Shown piece by piece: positions 51,184 through 61,319 of a stretch of 64,000 nucleotides of DNA. The notes under the pieces were generated by a model, which saw only the letters and a program-made list of their open reading frames with translations, did no database searches and had not been told where the DNA came from. How positions within the stretch are numbered: position 1 is the stretch's first letter; each line of letters opens with the position of its first letter. The stretch lies in contig OU862927.1 in NCBI GenBank assembly GCA_917880885.1, forward strand, positions 41,257,571 through 41,321,570, written 5' to 3'. A program made the translations under genes and the position numbers. Source of the DNA: Limnephilus marmoratus. Taxonomy: Eukaryota > Arthropoda > Insecta > Trichoptera > Limnephilidae.

Positions 51184-51921
51184 AGTAATTAAAATCAGTA
51201 TTTTTAAATACATGTAGGATTACAAAAGATTTTTTAAATATTTATTATTGAGGGATCAGTAGGATTTATAGGTTCAATTGCCCAACATAAATACTCAACC
51301 AGGGCAGTAAGCAATAACATCCTGGTTACTCCCAGTTTGAACACATCTTTTGGACAGAGAAATAATAAATTTCATGCTATGAAATTATACAATGCTCTAC
51401 CAGATCAAATCAAAAATATAAAGGAAATGAATATATTTAAAACAAAAGTAAAAACATGGCTAAGAGATCAAAGTGATAATAAAATTACAAAAATCATGAA
51501 GACGATATAAAGACTATCCATAACCAAATACAAATATTTTAAAAAACTACAAGCCACCTCAGAACAGGAAATCCTAGTGAGGAGGTCTGTGAAAAAAAAT
51601 TAATCTATACTTATACTATACATTATACATATATGTACAAACCTTGCTATTGAAACTAATAATAAATAAATAAATAAATAAATAAATTAGAAATGCCACG
51701 GAACCGAACCCTCTGATATGAAAATATCTGGAGTCGGTGAATTATATTCCCATTTGGTCTCTAGTAGGTTGGCATGTTGTTCTTGTATTGTTTTGTATTT
51801 ATAATACTTATATAGTGCAATTGCATAGCGTGGGTTGACTAGATGATCATTTGGGGAAGTGTGTGAAAGGGTTTAGTTTTTCCTGTGGGGAAAATTTAAC
51901 CCAGACATTTAAATCTGGTGT
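51184..51921 (+). mobile_element. Dong-like copy 3, 3' end only, split by a LINE
   Basis: It begins within 13 bp of copy 1's 3' end ('atttttaaatacatgtagg' at 51203). It is interrupted at 51280 by another LINE end and resumes at 51689 ('agaaatgccacggaaccgaa'), ending 'acatttaaatctggtg' (51921). A severely 5'-truncated copy lying in tandem behind copy 1. Confidence 0.72.
51281..51688 (+). pseudogene. LINE 3' end nested in Dong copy 3
   Basis: It reads HKYSTRAVSNNILVTPSLNT, SFGQRNNKFHAMKLYNALPD and FKTKVKTWLRDQS to TAA near 51508, a Jockey/CR1-type ORF2 tail. It is followed by a UTR and an (AATA)n tail at 51655-51688. The tail repeats 'aataaataaataaataaat'. No RT core. Confidence 0.6.
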
Positions 51922-51944
51922 AAATATCTTTTCACATTTTATGA

Positions 51945-52245
51945 TTTTATCATGCATCGACTCCCTGTCTGTATGTCCCTAGAGATAAAGGACTCCTCCA
52001 ACTGTCGCCATTTTTCTTTATCATTAGCTACTCTTGTCCATGTACCACCTGCTATGGCTTTGATATCGCCAACCCACCGTCTAAATCTAAATGGTCTACC
52101 CCGTTTTCTCTTCTTGTCGATTGTGAACCATATCGTGACTAATATTGACCATTTTTCTCTTCCTCTGATTGTGTGGCCTGACCACTTCCACTTTAGCTTG
52201 TTATATTCAAGATACTATCATTGGCTGCAATCTTTTTGGGCAGAA
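51945..52245 (-). pseudogene. LINE ORF2 C-terminal fragment
   Basis: The minus strand reads LKWKWSGHTIRGREKWS (about 52200), TIDKKRKRGRPFRFRRWVGD and AGGTWTRVANDKEKWRQLEE, the 'LKWxWxGHxxR...GRPxxRWxDDI...W...A.....W' ending of another insect LINE lineage. No RT. Confidence 0.6.
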
Positions 52246-52249
52246 CTTT

Positions 52250-52378
52250 GATGAACAAAATGGCAGTTAATATGGGAAATAATTGTAAAATCATGTGTGA
52301 GAAATCAGCACAGAATGCAAAGCGTAAGGTAAGCGTAATGAGTAAGATAAAGAAAGGAAAGCACAGGTGGTTTGGGCA
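52250..52378 (+). pseudogene. RTE-like fragment ended by SINE-H
   Basis: It reads NAKRKVSVMSKIKKGKHRWF, then GH, and is cut at the SINE-H fragment that follows. Related to the relic at 969-1531 (IKKGALRWFGH). Confidence 0.45.
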
Positions 52379-52428
52379 TTTTTTTTACATTAGCCACCCA
52401 CAGGAGGTCACGAGGAAAATAATTCCCC
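52379..52428 (-). repeat. SINE-H hairpin-end fragment
   Basis: 'tttttttacattagccaccc' then 'acaggaggtcacgaggaaaa' and 'taattcccc' on the plus strand, the last 50 or so bases of SINE-H inverted. It is followed by TAA units (52429-52446) and Dong copy 2. Confidence 0.6.
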
Positions 52429-52623
52429 TAAGTAATAATAATAATACCTCTACTAACGTACTCATTTGGCATAATTAAATGGTCCAATACAGCTTTAGAT
52501 AGTTTAGAACGATTAATTAGAACTACATTAACAAAATTTAATTGCCATCATCCAAATTCAGCTATAGAACGAATTAATTTACCTAGAAATTTAGGAGGTA
52601 GAGGTGTAGTCAAAATAACATCT

Positions 52624-53460
52624 TTGAAACACAATCAAGTAGAAATTCTTAGAATTTTTTTCCATAAGAAATCTAATAGCTCAGAAATGCACAAAATAAT
52701 TTGCAAGGCAGATAGAAATATTACACCTTTAAATTTATATGACGAGAATGCCAACATTCTTATAAATACTAATCAGGAATTATTAGATTCCTGGTCAAAT
52801 AAAATTATTCACGCAAAACACTTCAATTATCTCAAACGAGGACTTGTCAACAAACTGCTTTCTTACGGACTTCCCGCATCCTTGTGTACGTGGATTGCCG
52901 ACTTCTTGAGGGGGAGGTCGATTCAGACGGTAGTCGATGGTTTCACCTCTTCCTCACACTCGATAAATGCTAGCGTCCCGCAGGGATCGGTTCTGTCTCC
53001 AACTTTGTTTTTGTTGCACATCAACGACCTTTTGTCATGTGCACCAATTCACTGTTATGCGGATGAGAGTATAGTTCATGATAGCTTTTTGTTTGACAAG
53101 CCCCCAAAGGGCTCACAAACTCCAACAGCTCGTAGGGCTTTGAAGCAAAGAATGGACGGCTACCTCGAGAGTGTTTTCTCTTGGGGTAAAAATAATCTCG
53201 TTGAATTTAATGTTTCAAAGACCCAATCTTGTCTGATTACGTCCAAAAGGGATCGAAATGAAAATCTAGTCTCTTTTAACGGAAGCAATCTTCCGAACAG
53301 GCCCTCCATTGATATGCTTGGTGTAACCCTAAGTGACCAGCTCAGGTATGGGGGCTCCATCGAAGCCAGAGTAAAGCTAGCGTCCCAAAAACTGGGCGTA
53401 CTGTACAGGGCCCGCAGATACTTTAATAGTACACAACTGCTAACCTTGTACAAATCATAA
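52624..53460 (+). pseudogene. Chimeric frame: Dong linker joined to a CR1/Jockey-type RT
   Basis: The first 71 codons are Dong-like linker; from 52836 the frame happens to stay open into the inserted LINE. The LINE part reads RGLVNKLLSYGLPASL, ASVPQGSVLSPTLFLLHIND, then HCYADESIV. The YADD box is YADE, so one catalytic Asp is replaced. It closes at an in-frame TAA (53458-53460), and the same reading frame continues beyond. Two unrelated elements make this frame; it is not a fusion gene with a role. Confidence 0.72.
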
Positions 53461-53990
53461 GTACGCCCCACGGTTGAATTTGGCAGCCATCTCTGGTCTG
53501 GAGCTCCAAAATACCTGAAAAATACCCTCGACTCTGTGCAGAAACGGGCGGTCCGTTTGATAGATTCTCCCATCTTAACAGACGGATTGCAATCTTTAGA
53601 GCACAGGCGTCGGGTGGGAATGCTATCCTTGTTCTATCGGTATTACAATGGAAGATGCTCCGAGGAACTAGCATCATTGATCCCTTCGGCACCGGTGCAT
53701 AGTCGGGAAACACGCCTAACGCGTGTCCAACATTTGTATACGGTTGACATTTGTCACATAAGAACGGGTCGTTTCTTCGACTCGTTCTTGTGTTCAACAG
53801 CTCGGCTGTGGAATGATTTGCCGGCCTCTGTGTTTCCTCCTTCCTACAACATGGGTCTCTTCAAGACCAATGTTCATTCCTTCCTCTCCTCAAAAAGACC
53901 CTCCACACAGCATCCCAGATGTCATAGGCCCGGAGGGAAATTATTTTCCTCAGGGCCTCCTGTGTGGAGTTAATGTTAAAAAAAAAAAAA
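52836..53990 (+). mobile_element. LINE with SINE-H-like 3' end, nested in Dong copy 2
   Basis: About 1.15 kb, 5'-truncated within the RT, ending in a poly-A run (53978-53990). The 3' end after 'ttcctctcctcaaaaagacc' carries the same double stem-loop as SINE-H: 'ccctccacacagcatccc' ... 'ggcccggagggaaatt' ... 'cctcagggcctcctgtgtgg'. That makes this LINE the likely enzyme source for SINE-H. Confidence 0.78.
53461..53973 (+). pseudogene. LINE ORF2 thumb and C terminus after the stop
   Basis: Same frame as 52836-53460, separated by one TAA. It reads VRPTVEFGSHLWSG, LDSVQKRAVRLIDSPILT, HRRRVGMLSLFYRYYNGRCS, STARLWNDLPASVFPPSYN and MGLFKTNVHSFLSS. Typical CR1/Jockey-group ending ('RVxxLSLFYRYYNGxCSxEL... 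RLWNxLPxxVFPxxYNxxxFKxNVxxFL'). A termination codon soon after overlaps the structured 3' UTR. Confidence 0.72.
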
Positions 53991-54027
53991 CCAAACGTAT
54001 GTTGACAAACTTTCGTCAAACAAATGG

Positions 54028-54706
54028 TTGAGTATTGGAGAGTTGAGCGCAGAAATAGAAGGATTTATGCTTGCCATTCAAGATAGAGTCATTAATACTA
54101 AAAATTATAGAAAGCATATAATCAAAGATATAAATCAAATTGATGATTTATGTAGAAAATGTTTGGCTTTTCCCGAAACTATAGAACATATTATATCGGG
54201 ATGTTCTATATTAGCGCCGTCCGAGTATACATTTAGGCACAATCAGGTTTTAAAAATAATTCACCAAAGTTTGGTAATTAAACATAACTTGATTGATTGC
54301 CGTAATGTAGTACCATATTATAAATATGAACCAAATTCATTTATAGAAAATGAATTTTATAAAATATATTATGATAAAACTATACTAACAGACAGAACAA
54401 TTAGACTATATAGAACTGACATAGTTTTACATGACAAAATTAAAAAAAATTACTTATATCGTTGATGTAGCTATTCCAAATTCCTGTAATATTCAAAAAT
54501 CTGTTTCTGAAAAAATAAGAAAATACACAGATTTAGGAAATGAGATTAAAAGAATTTGGCATTCTCGGACTATAAAAATATTACCATTTGTTATTTCGGC
54601 CACTGGCATAATACCTAGGAATCTGATTCAAAATTTAAGCATATTAGATTTTATCAAAGAATTTGTATATAAAAATGCAAAAATCAGTAATTTTAAATAC
54701 ATGTAG
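54028..54706 (+). pseudogene. Dong-like zinc knuckle and endonuclease, copy 2
   Basis: Knuckle DDLCRKCLAFPETIEHIIS (CX2CX8HX4C), then IYYDKTILTDRTIRLYRTDI, where the RPD of copy 1 has become RTD, then a frameshift at about 54445 and YIVDVAIPNSCNI. Loss of the Pro-Asp context and the frameshift make it inactive. Confidence 0.7.
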
Positions 54707-55075
54707 GATTACAAAAGATTTTTTAAATATTTATATTGAGGGATCAGTAGGATTTATAGGTTCAATTAGCAATGCTACAGAGCCGAACCCTCTGATATGA
54801 AAATATCTGGAGTCTGTGAATTATATTCCCATTTGATCTCTAGTAGGTTGACATGTTGTTCTTGTATTATTTTGTATTTATAATACTTATATAGTGCAAT
54901 TGCATAGCGTGGGTTGACTAGATGATCATTTGGGGAAGTGTGTGAAAGGGTTTAGTTTTTCCTGTGGGGAAAATTTAACCCGGACATTTAAATCTGGTGC
55001 GTATTGTTTAACGCAATTTTGAGTTATTTTACTTCAAGGGTGCAAATCAATTTTAGCCTACGCCATCTCTATGCC

Positions 55076-55262
55076 TGTGTCATCTTTGAGGATGCTGTGT
55101 GGAGGGTATTTTTAGAAAAGGAAGTTTTAGGAAGGAAAAGGGTATGAGGGAAGGGCAGAGATCTGAGGGTCAGTGAGTTCAGGAATGAAGGACACACGAA
55201 TCCATCCCTCTAACTGAAGTGCAAGGCAATGTTTCGAGAGAGTCAAAGAGAGTCAATGTTTG
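55076..55262 (-). repeat. SINE-H long variant fragment
   Basis: It keeps part of the hairpin flank ('gatgctgtgtggagggta' on +), the polypyrimidine part and the start of the long-variant middle ('cattgccttgcacttc' on -). The terminal hairpin half is missing. Confidence 0.5.
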
Positions 55263-55289
55263 CTCAAAAGTTCAAAAGTTATCCCCCAA

Positions 55290-55624
55290 TTGGTCTGCTC
55301 GATGTGGAGCGATTGAACTAAAAAATGAGCGTAAGGAGAATACATGACTCAAGTGGTGTGCTAGGAAATGTCGGGACCCCCGAGGAAGACATAGCACGAT
55401 CAAGTGAATCAGATATATCAAGAATCAAGAATAGCAGTAAGAAGAAGAGCAGTGTTTGTCTGCTTGCCTCATTCACATTGATTACCCTGCTCTACCCTGT
55501 TTACCTCGTTATCGATGACGTTGATAGGAAACCAGGTCCCGGAAGGACTAGAGGATCTGAGTTCGTGTCCCAGTTGCGATCGTATCTTTTCTATTGTCCG
55601 TGTCTTGTCTGTTTCTTATTTTAA
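55290..55624 (+). pseudogene. RTE-like relic with a 2A-like segment downstream
   Basis: Codons from 55325 read MSVRRIHDSSGVLGN, parallel to NSVRRIYDANVNG of the relic at 1224. From about 55455 the same frame carries a hydrophobic stretch and then DDVDRKPGPG (about 55516). LINE ORF2 proteins of several clades begin with a hydrophobic stretch plus a 2A-type DxExNPGP; here Asn is Lys. It looks like two relics joined. Confidence 0.4.
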
Positions 55625-56370
55625 TTGAGAGTTATTCATAATATGTTCACCAATTAAAAGTAGAAAAAATATATTTGAAGCATATTCTTAAATATTTTTT
55701 CTCTCTTCTTTACGAGAAATAGCATGAAGTTAATTTTTGCATATCATGGTTTCTGGTTTTGTATTACATTGGTGTTTTATTAGCCTAACAATTAATTAGG
55801 CAAGTGTTCAATCACTTCTGTCTGTTCGGTGGATTGGGTGCTGTAATTAATTAGCTTTATAAACAGGGTGATAGATTCTTGTCGAATCCATTTACAACGG
55901 TGTTACCACGAATTACATTCAATACCGACATTCTACAGATTAATTTATTGTTTGCCTAATTGAGGGCAAGTTTTTCAAATGACTTTTGTACAAACAACAT
56001 TTTTGGTTTCGAGTTGGAAAGTAAGATATTTTTGGGTGGATGATATAATATTTGAGGTCATATCTCGACTGCTTACCAAGAGAGGTTGTGGTTGCACAAC
56101 CTAAACGTCTGTAAATAAAATTTTATTGACTTAGGCCACGTAGACGGTAACCTGACAGTGGTTCTCCCCACATTTGACCCCCAAAATTATTTTTTTTTAA
56201 AACAACAAAATTTTATTGTGCATTATTTACCAATTTCAAACTTAAAATCGACTTCAAAAATACCTTTATTAATAAGTTTATATAAATGTCAAACGAATTT
56301 TGTACTTAACACGCCGATATATACAGTGTATAAAAAAGTAGTTTTACCCTTGATGCTTTTGAATGAAAAT
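55625..56370. other. Unassigned spacer
   Basis: AT-rich. No feature recognised. Confidence 0.4.
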
Positions 56371-56372
56371 AA

Positions 56373-56785
56373 GCCGTAGTAGTGCAGCGGTAAGGCGCTT
56401 GACTCGCATTCCGAAGGTCGCGGGATCGAAACCCGGCGTGGCAAATAAATTTTATTTGATTAATTTGTGTATTTCACAAATAATTCATTAAAAATAATAT
56501 GTAGTATATTTGCGGCACGTTCCAGAGTGGACAATACTCTCAGTATCGCCCTGGTGTAAGACCACCATTCAGAATTGAAACGTTGCCTGAAATGGCTTTA
56601 GCCGTGTTTGGTGACCAGATCTGAATAGCCAGGTACTTCGCCACCTTCCTCTTCCCTATCTCCTTCCCTCCCCTCTATCTTCAGCTTCACAACATACCCC
56701 AATTGGGAATGCCATAGTCTCGTTGGCTCCAGACGGGAGCAGTTGGGACTCTTGTGCGGTATTCATGTAAAAAAATAAATTATTT
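56373..56785 (+). repeat. SINE-T, full-length reference copy
   Basis: tRNA-like head at 56373-56445: A box 'gtgcagcggtaagg' and B box 'gggatcgaaaccc' at 56422-56434, the internal pol III promoter. Body landmarks are 'tttgcggcacgttccagagt', 'gccctggtgtaagaccacca', 'tagccgtgtttggtgacc' and 'ggctccagacgggagcag'. The tail is 'catgtaaaaaaataaat'. Length about 410 bp. The T-arm pairs, but the acceptor stem is imperfect. Other copies: 728-968 (-), 15003-15748, 34030-34195, 45331-45418. Confidence 0.8.
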
Positions 56786-56994
56786 TGTTGTTCGGCGGTG
56801 CATCCTCTCTGCACATCCCTTCGGGTTACTTAGATATATTTTGTCTATGTAGGTATACCATATTTTTCCTAAACTGACTGCTTGCTTTAGAAGTAAGCCA
56901 GGAGGCTATCTGTCGGGCGATGAACTGTCATAGAACCGTGCTATACATGTCACCAAATGACTTCATAAAACTCGCTTTTATCCTTTTATATTAT

Positions 56995-57600
56995 ATATTT
57001 TTGAGCTTTTTGAGTTTTTTCGCCATTTATGCTCAAAATGGCAGCTTATGACAATTTTGATGTTTTTGTGCTTATTGGCAGTTTTGACCTTTTTGAGCTT
57101 TTAGACCATTTATGCTCAAGATGGCAGTTTATGACAATTTTGATGTTTTTGTGTTTATTGGCAGTTTTGACCTTTTTGAGTTTTTAGACCATTTATGCTC
57201 AAGATAGCAGTTTATGACAATTTTGATGTTTTTGTGCTTATTGGCAGTTTTGACCTTTTTGAGCTTTTAGACCATTTATGCTCAAGATGGCAGTTTATGA
57301 CAATTTTGATGTTTTTGTGCTTATTGGCAGTTTTGACCTTTTTGAGTTTTTAGACCATTTATGCTCAAGATAGCAGTTTATGACAATTTTGATGTTTTTG
57401 TGCTTATTGGCAGTTTTGACCTTTTTGAGTTTTTAGACCATTTATGCTCAAGATAGCAGTTTATGACAATTTTGATGTTTTTGTGCTTATTGGCAGTTTT
57501 GACCTTTTTGAGTTTTTAGACCATTTATGCTCAAGATGGCAGTTTTTGACCACTTTGAGCTTTTTGACTATTTATGCCCAACATGGCAGTTTATGATTTA
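56995..57600. repeat. 83-bp minisatellite, about seven units
   Basis: The anchor at 'agaccatttatgctcaa' recurs at 57020 (variant), 57103, 57186, 57269, 57352, 57435 and 57518, always 83 bp apart. Each unit holds 'gatgtttttgtgctta' and 'ttggcagttttgacc'. Units differ by only a few substitutions (gagc/gagt, gatgg/gatag). Edge units are degenerate. 83 is not a multiple of three, so it is not a coding repeat. Confidence 0.92.
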
Positions 57601-57952
57601 GAAAAATTCTTTTGAGTTTTTTGCAAAACTTTCCCTTTGTACTTAAAAGTTTTCAATAAACTCACCTGTACATTTTGAAATACTTTATAAAATAAAAAAC
57701 CGCCATAAGTTCAGCCGTTAAATAGTAATTTTTTTTTTGATTTATGTTTATGTAAACCGATAACAGTGAAGCGATTATAACACTTATAATATCTACGTTT
57801 GTCTATTTTATTGCCCTTTTTTACTTTCATATTTAGTGATAAATGCAGTTTACAATATGGAAAAAACAGTTCCCCGACTTTTTATCATACGACAAAATAT
57901 CCCCCGACAAAACATCCTCCACAAAATATCCTACGGTCAAAACATCCCTTCA

Positions 57953-58285
57953 ATTTGGGAGGCGGGAATGGGTACCGCCGCCCCGGGAACCTTTATTGGA
58001 TAACCAACACCTCTGCCAAAGGTCACCCCAAGTAGTTCGCTACGTTTGGTGATTTAGCAGGGGTGCCCGGGTTCATGGGGGTGAGGTTGGCTAGGTCTTT
58101 GAGGCGGATGACCAGGACATACTGAACCCCAGATTCCTATCCACTCCTTAAACCCTTTTCCTTCCCAGAACTCTCCTCTCCTTCCTTTCCTTAAAAAACC
58201 CTCCACACAGCATCCCCAAAGATGACATAGGCCCTGAGGGAAATTATTTTCCTCAGGGCCTCCTGTGTGGAGATCATCTAAAAAA
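57953..58285 (+). repeat. SINE-H, full-length, sense orientation
   Basis: From 'aatttgggaggcgggaatgg' through 'aacctttattggataaccaa' and 'ggtgcccgggttcatggggg', the polypyrimidine part and hairpin 'ggccctgagggaaattattt' / 'cctcagggcctcctgtgtgg', to A9. Flanked by 'atccct' on both sides (6-bp duplication). The only complete copy in this orientation, and the best reference. Confidence 0.82.
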
Positions 58286-58384
58286 AAATCCCTCGACAAA
58301 ATATCCCCGACAAAATATCTTAACCTAACTTAACCCGAAGAAGACGAAACAGCTGTCACGCGTAATAATAATTACACTGCAGAA

Positions 58385-58614
58385 CTTTTTTTTTTTGATG
58401 AGCTCCACACAGGAGGCCCTGAGGAATGTAATTTCCCTCAGGGCCTTTGTCATCTTTAGGTTTACTATGTGAAGGATATTTTAAGGAAAGAAAGGAGAGG
58501 AGAGTTCTAGGAAGGAAAAGGGTTTAAGGGGTGGATAAGAATCTGGGTTTCAGTATGTACTGGTCATCCGCCTCGGGCACCCCTGCTAAATCACCAAACG
58601 TAGCGAACCACTTG
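58385..58614 (-). repeat. SINE-H, 5'-truncated
   Basis: T-run 58387-58399, hairpin end, middle with a deletion at 58573, and loss of the last 80 bp of the 5' region at 58614. Confidence 0.7.
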
Positions 58615-58944
58615 TATATAAGTAAACTGTTTTTATTAATTTAATAATAATATTATTGAATACATAAAAGAAATAAAAATTAAAATGGATTTCTACAAAT
58701 TAAACTTGATAACAATAAATAAACTAACCAAACCCAATAAAACCTAACCTAATCAAACCCAACCCAAAAAAACCTTTCTGCACCAAAATTAAAATTTAAA
58801 TCGAAACTGTAAGTTCTTTGCTCTATCTCCTTACTTTCTTTTCGGGGGATATTTTGTCCTTAGGATATTTTATCCTTGGGATATTATGTCGATTGATATT
58901 TTGTCGGAGGCTATTTTGTCGGGGATATTTCGTCGCAGGATGAA

Positions 58945-59730
58945 AACGCGCGTTACCGAAAAAAACATCGGTAAGCGATTTATATTGATTTAATTCGACT
59001 TACATTTTACAGTACTATTATAGCAGTAACATGATGATGATGGTGTGTTTTAAATTTAATATGACTCTTTAATCGTCGGTGTGAGCGCCTATGCTTTGTC
59101 TGTTTTTAATAACACGACCACTTTAGCATTCTGTCCTCATGTCTTCTGATTAAGTGTCCAGCTCATAGAGGTGCAGGTAACTTTTAATAATAATAAATAA
59201 TACGGTAACCAATTTCACAATAGAGCCTTCACCAAGATCCTAACTTACGAGTTCCAGCCCCCGAGGCGATAAGGGGCTTAGCAGGAGCGTAATAAAGTAA
59301 GGCTGTTGCAATAGCCGGCAAGGTAGTTATTAACCACCAATCTCATGTTATCCGGCCACATAATTTAACTGCATTTCCCGATACTTCGACGGGTAAGCCC
59401 GCAGCCTACGGGGAAATCATGGTGTAGTTCCAAGTGTTTTTCTTTCAATATAAAGGAATTTGTAGTCATTGATCTGAAATGCAGTAGAGGGGTTCTTTTA
59501 TGGTGTCTATTGGTCTAAAATGATGACATTAATCATTTTTATAACGTATACTTATCGTAAAAAGCATTAGGGGTGCATGTCTCCCCTTTGAAGTAATCTC
59601 CACTTTAAATAATTTATTTATTTAAACATACACTGCACGTTATGTCAAATGTGAATTATTTTATTTATTTATTCATTAATTTCAACGCCCTGGCTTTTAC
59701 GTGTATGATACAGGGATACAATCTTATTAA
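58945..59730. other. Unassigned spacer
   Basis: 59190-59430 has higher GC and a run of stops in all frames. No family recognised. Confidence 0.4.
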
Positions 59731-59734
59731 TATT

Positions 59735-59985
59735 ATAAACGCGAAAGTTTGTAAGGATATGTGTGTTTGTTACTCTTTCACACAAAAACTAATGAATGGA
59801 TTTTAATAATACCTTACAATAATATAGCTCATACGTCAGAATAACTTATAGGCTATAATTTATAAAGCTAGTTAGGAAGGGGACGCGGGAGGGGAACGGA
59901 GACGCAAGGGAAAGGTGATTCAGGGAGAAACAATGTATTTCTTTGAATATGGTATTGCAACGCATGCCGGGAACCAGCTGGCATA
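59735..59985 (+). mobile_element. Short Helitron-like element
   Basis: It starts 'attaatattataaacgcgaa' 'agtttgtaaggatatg' with 'actctttcacacaaaaacta' and 'aatgaatggatttt', and ends 'gcaacgcatgccgggaacca' 'gctggc'. This is the common start and finish of short insect Helitrons. The terminal CTAG is decayed to CTGG. Non-coding. Confidence 0.5.
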
Positions 59986-60237
59986 TAATAAAAATATAAA
60001 CTTAAGGAAATTAACATTATTGGGTATGAACTTAAATGGTAGGTATAAAGGTAAATTTAAGGAAATAATATTTTATAAGAGAGCCGAAAGAAAAAAATAA
60101 TAATACGTATTATTATTATTAATATCAATGTAACAATGTATCTTAAAGGTGATAAATGGTTTAAGTACCTATTATAATATGTATGTCCAGTGTGCATACA
60201 ATGTTTTTTAAGTAATTTCGCTTGGGATAAGAATTTT

Positions 60238-60600
60238 TCTTTTTACATAAGCTCCGCACAGGAGGCCCTGAGGTGGGCCTATGTCATCTTTGGGAGTACT
60301 GAGTGGAAGATTTTTGAGAAAAGGAAGAAGAGGAAGTTTTGGGAAGGAAAAAGGTATGTGGGTAGGAATCTGGGGGTCAGTGTGTCCAGGAGTGATGTAT
60401 GTGTGAATCCATCCATCCCAATGCGTTGGAAGGCGATGTTCTGAGAGTCCTGTTGGAGAGATCAAAAGGTCTCCCTCAACCAGCCTCTCCCGACCCGGCG
60501 GGCAGATGCATCCACCGCCAAGATACGGCCAAACCTCACCAAATGAACAAGTCACCAAACATAGCAAACCATATGAAGTGACATATGACAGAGGTGAAGT
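60238..60600 (-). repeat. SINE-H long variant, near full-length
   Basis: Tail at 60238-60245 (T-rich), one hairpin arm partly deleted ('ggccctgaggtgggcc' on +), long-variant middle (60400-60530) and decayed 5' block ('gtcaccaaacatagcaaacc' on +). The 'gggtcgggagaggctggttg' block on the minus strand is diagnostic of the long form. Confidence 0.65.
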
Positions 60601-60601
60601 A

Positions 60602-61105
60602 TTTGATACTTTAGTGTTTTTGACTTCTATTTGAAAAGCGTAGTGTGCCTGGTATAATAATAATTTGATCATTTGTAGAGCGCCGTTTTTGTGAAAAATC
60701 ACATCAATTGAGCTTTACAATTTATTATAAATTCTTGGTCTTAATCTAAGTTTATTATTTTCAAATAGATAACTCAAACGTACTCATATAAATATCGGCA
60801 AGTCACTTCCGATAAACACACTTTAATTAGACAGTTAATTATTGGAGTAGATACGGCTTTGCAAGCGGAGGATATTTTATTTAAAACAATGGGCATTGCA
60901 TGATTTTACATTTGCTCCATCACTATTAGTATAAAAAGATTAACGACAAAGTTGAATTAAAATTTATTTTGAAAGGTTTGATAATTTAAGTCTCCCGCTG
61001 GAACATTTAAAAAACATTTAAACATTTATTCCAAACACAAAAGTGAAACAGCCGATCATTTTGGATTATTTAATTATCAGTAACGTTTTTCATCGCCTGA
61101 CCTAG
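60602..61105. other. Unassigned spacer
   Basis: AT-rich. No feature recognised. Confidence 0.4.
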
Positions 61106-61110
61106 ATAAA

Positions 61111-61314
61111 AGATCTGGGGTTATTTACGACAGCAAAATGACATTTCACCAGAATGCAGTTGATTTATGCAGCGGAGCATACAAACTGCTGGGCTTTGTC
61201 ATTCGTAATTATTCTCGTTCATTCCAAAACTCACTGACATTATCAATACTTCCCACAAAAACACGTGAACACCACAGCACAGGTTTTCGAAGTGAGGTGT
61301 TCACGAAACGATAA
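61111..61314 (+). pseudogene. LINE RT thumb fragment
   Basis: The + strand reads SGVIYDSKMTFHQNA, GAYKLLGFVIRN and SRSFQNSLTLSIL to TAA at 61312-61314. 'LGVxxDSKLTFxxH...KxLGFIxRxxxxF' is the segment just after YADD in Jockey/CR1-type ORF2. Only 67 codons survive. Confidence 0.6.
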
Positions 61315-61319
61315 AATAT

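Larger units (their letters stand above)
52446..55000 (+). mobile_element. Dong-like copy 2, split by a nested LINE
   Basis: It is 5'-truncated at a TAA run and starts 'atacctctactaacgtactc', equal to copy 1 position 49777. It runs parallel to copy 1 to 52835, is interrupted by a LINE (52836-53990), resumes at 'ccaaacgtatgttgac' (53991) and ends 'tttaaatctggtgc' (55000). The zinc knuckle and endonuclease regions (54028-54706) match copy 1, with their own frameshift near 54450. Confidence 0.8.
57863..58940. repeat. Inverted arrays of GACAAAATATCCCC around two SINE-H copies
   Basis: The left array (57868-57950) and an inner piece (58297-58320) have units such as 'cgacaaaatatcccc'. The right array (58845-58935) has the inverse, 'ggggatattttgtc'. 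Between them lie SINE-H copies at 57953 and 58385, an AT-rich part and 'cctaacctaa'-like words (58740). Possibly an unclassified transposon with repeated terminal motifs. Confidence 0.55.
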
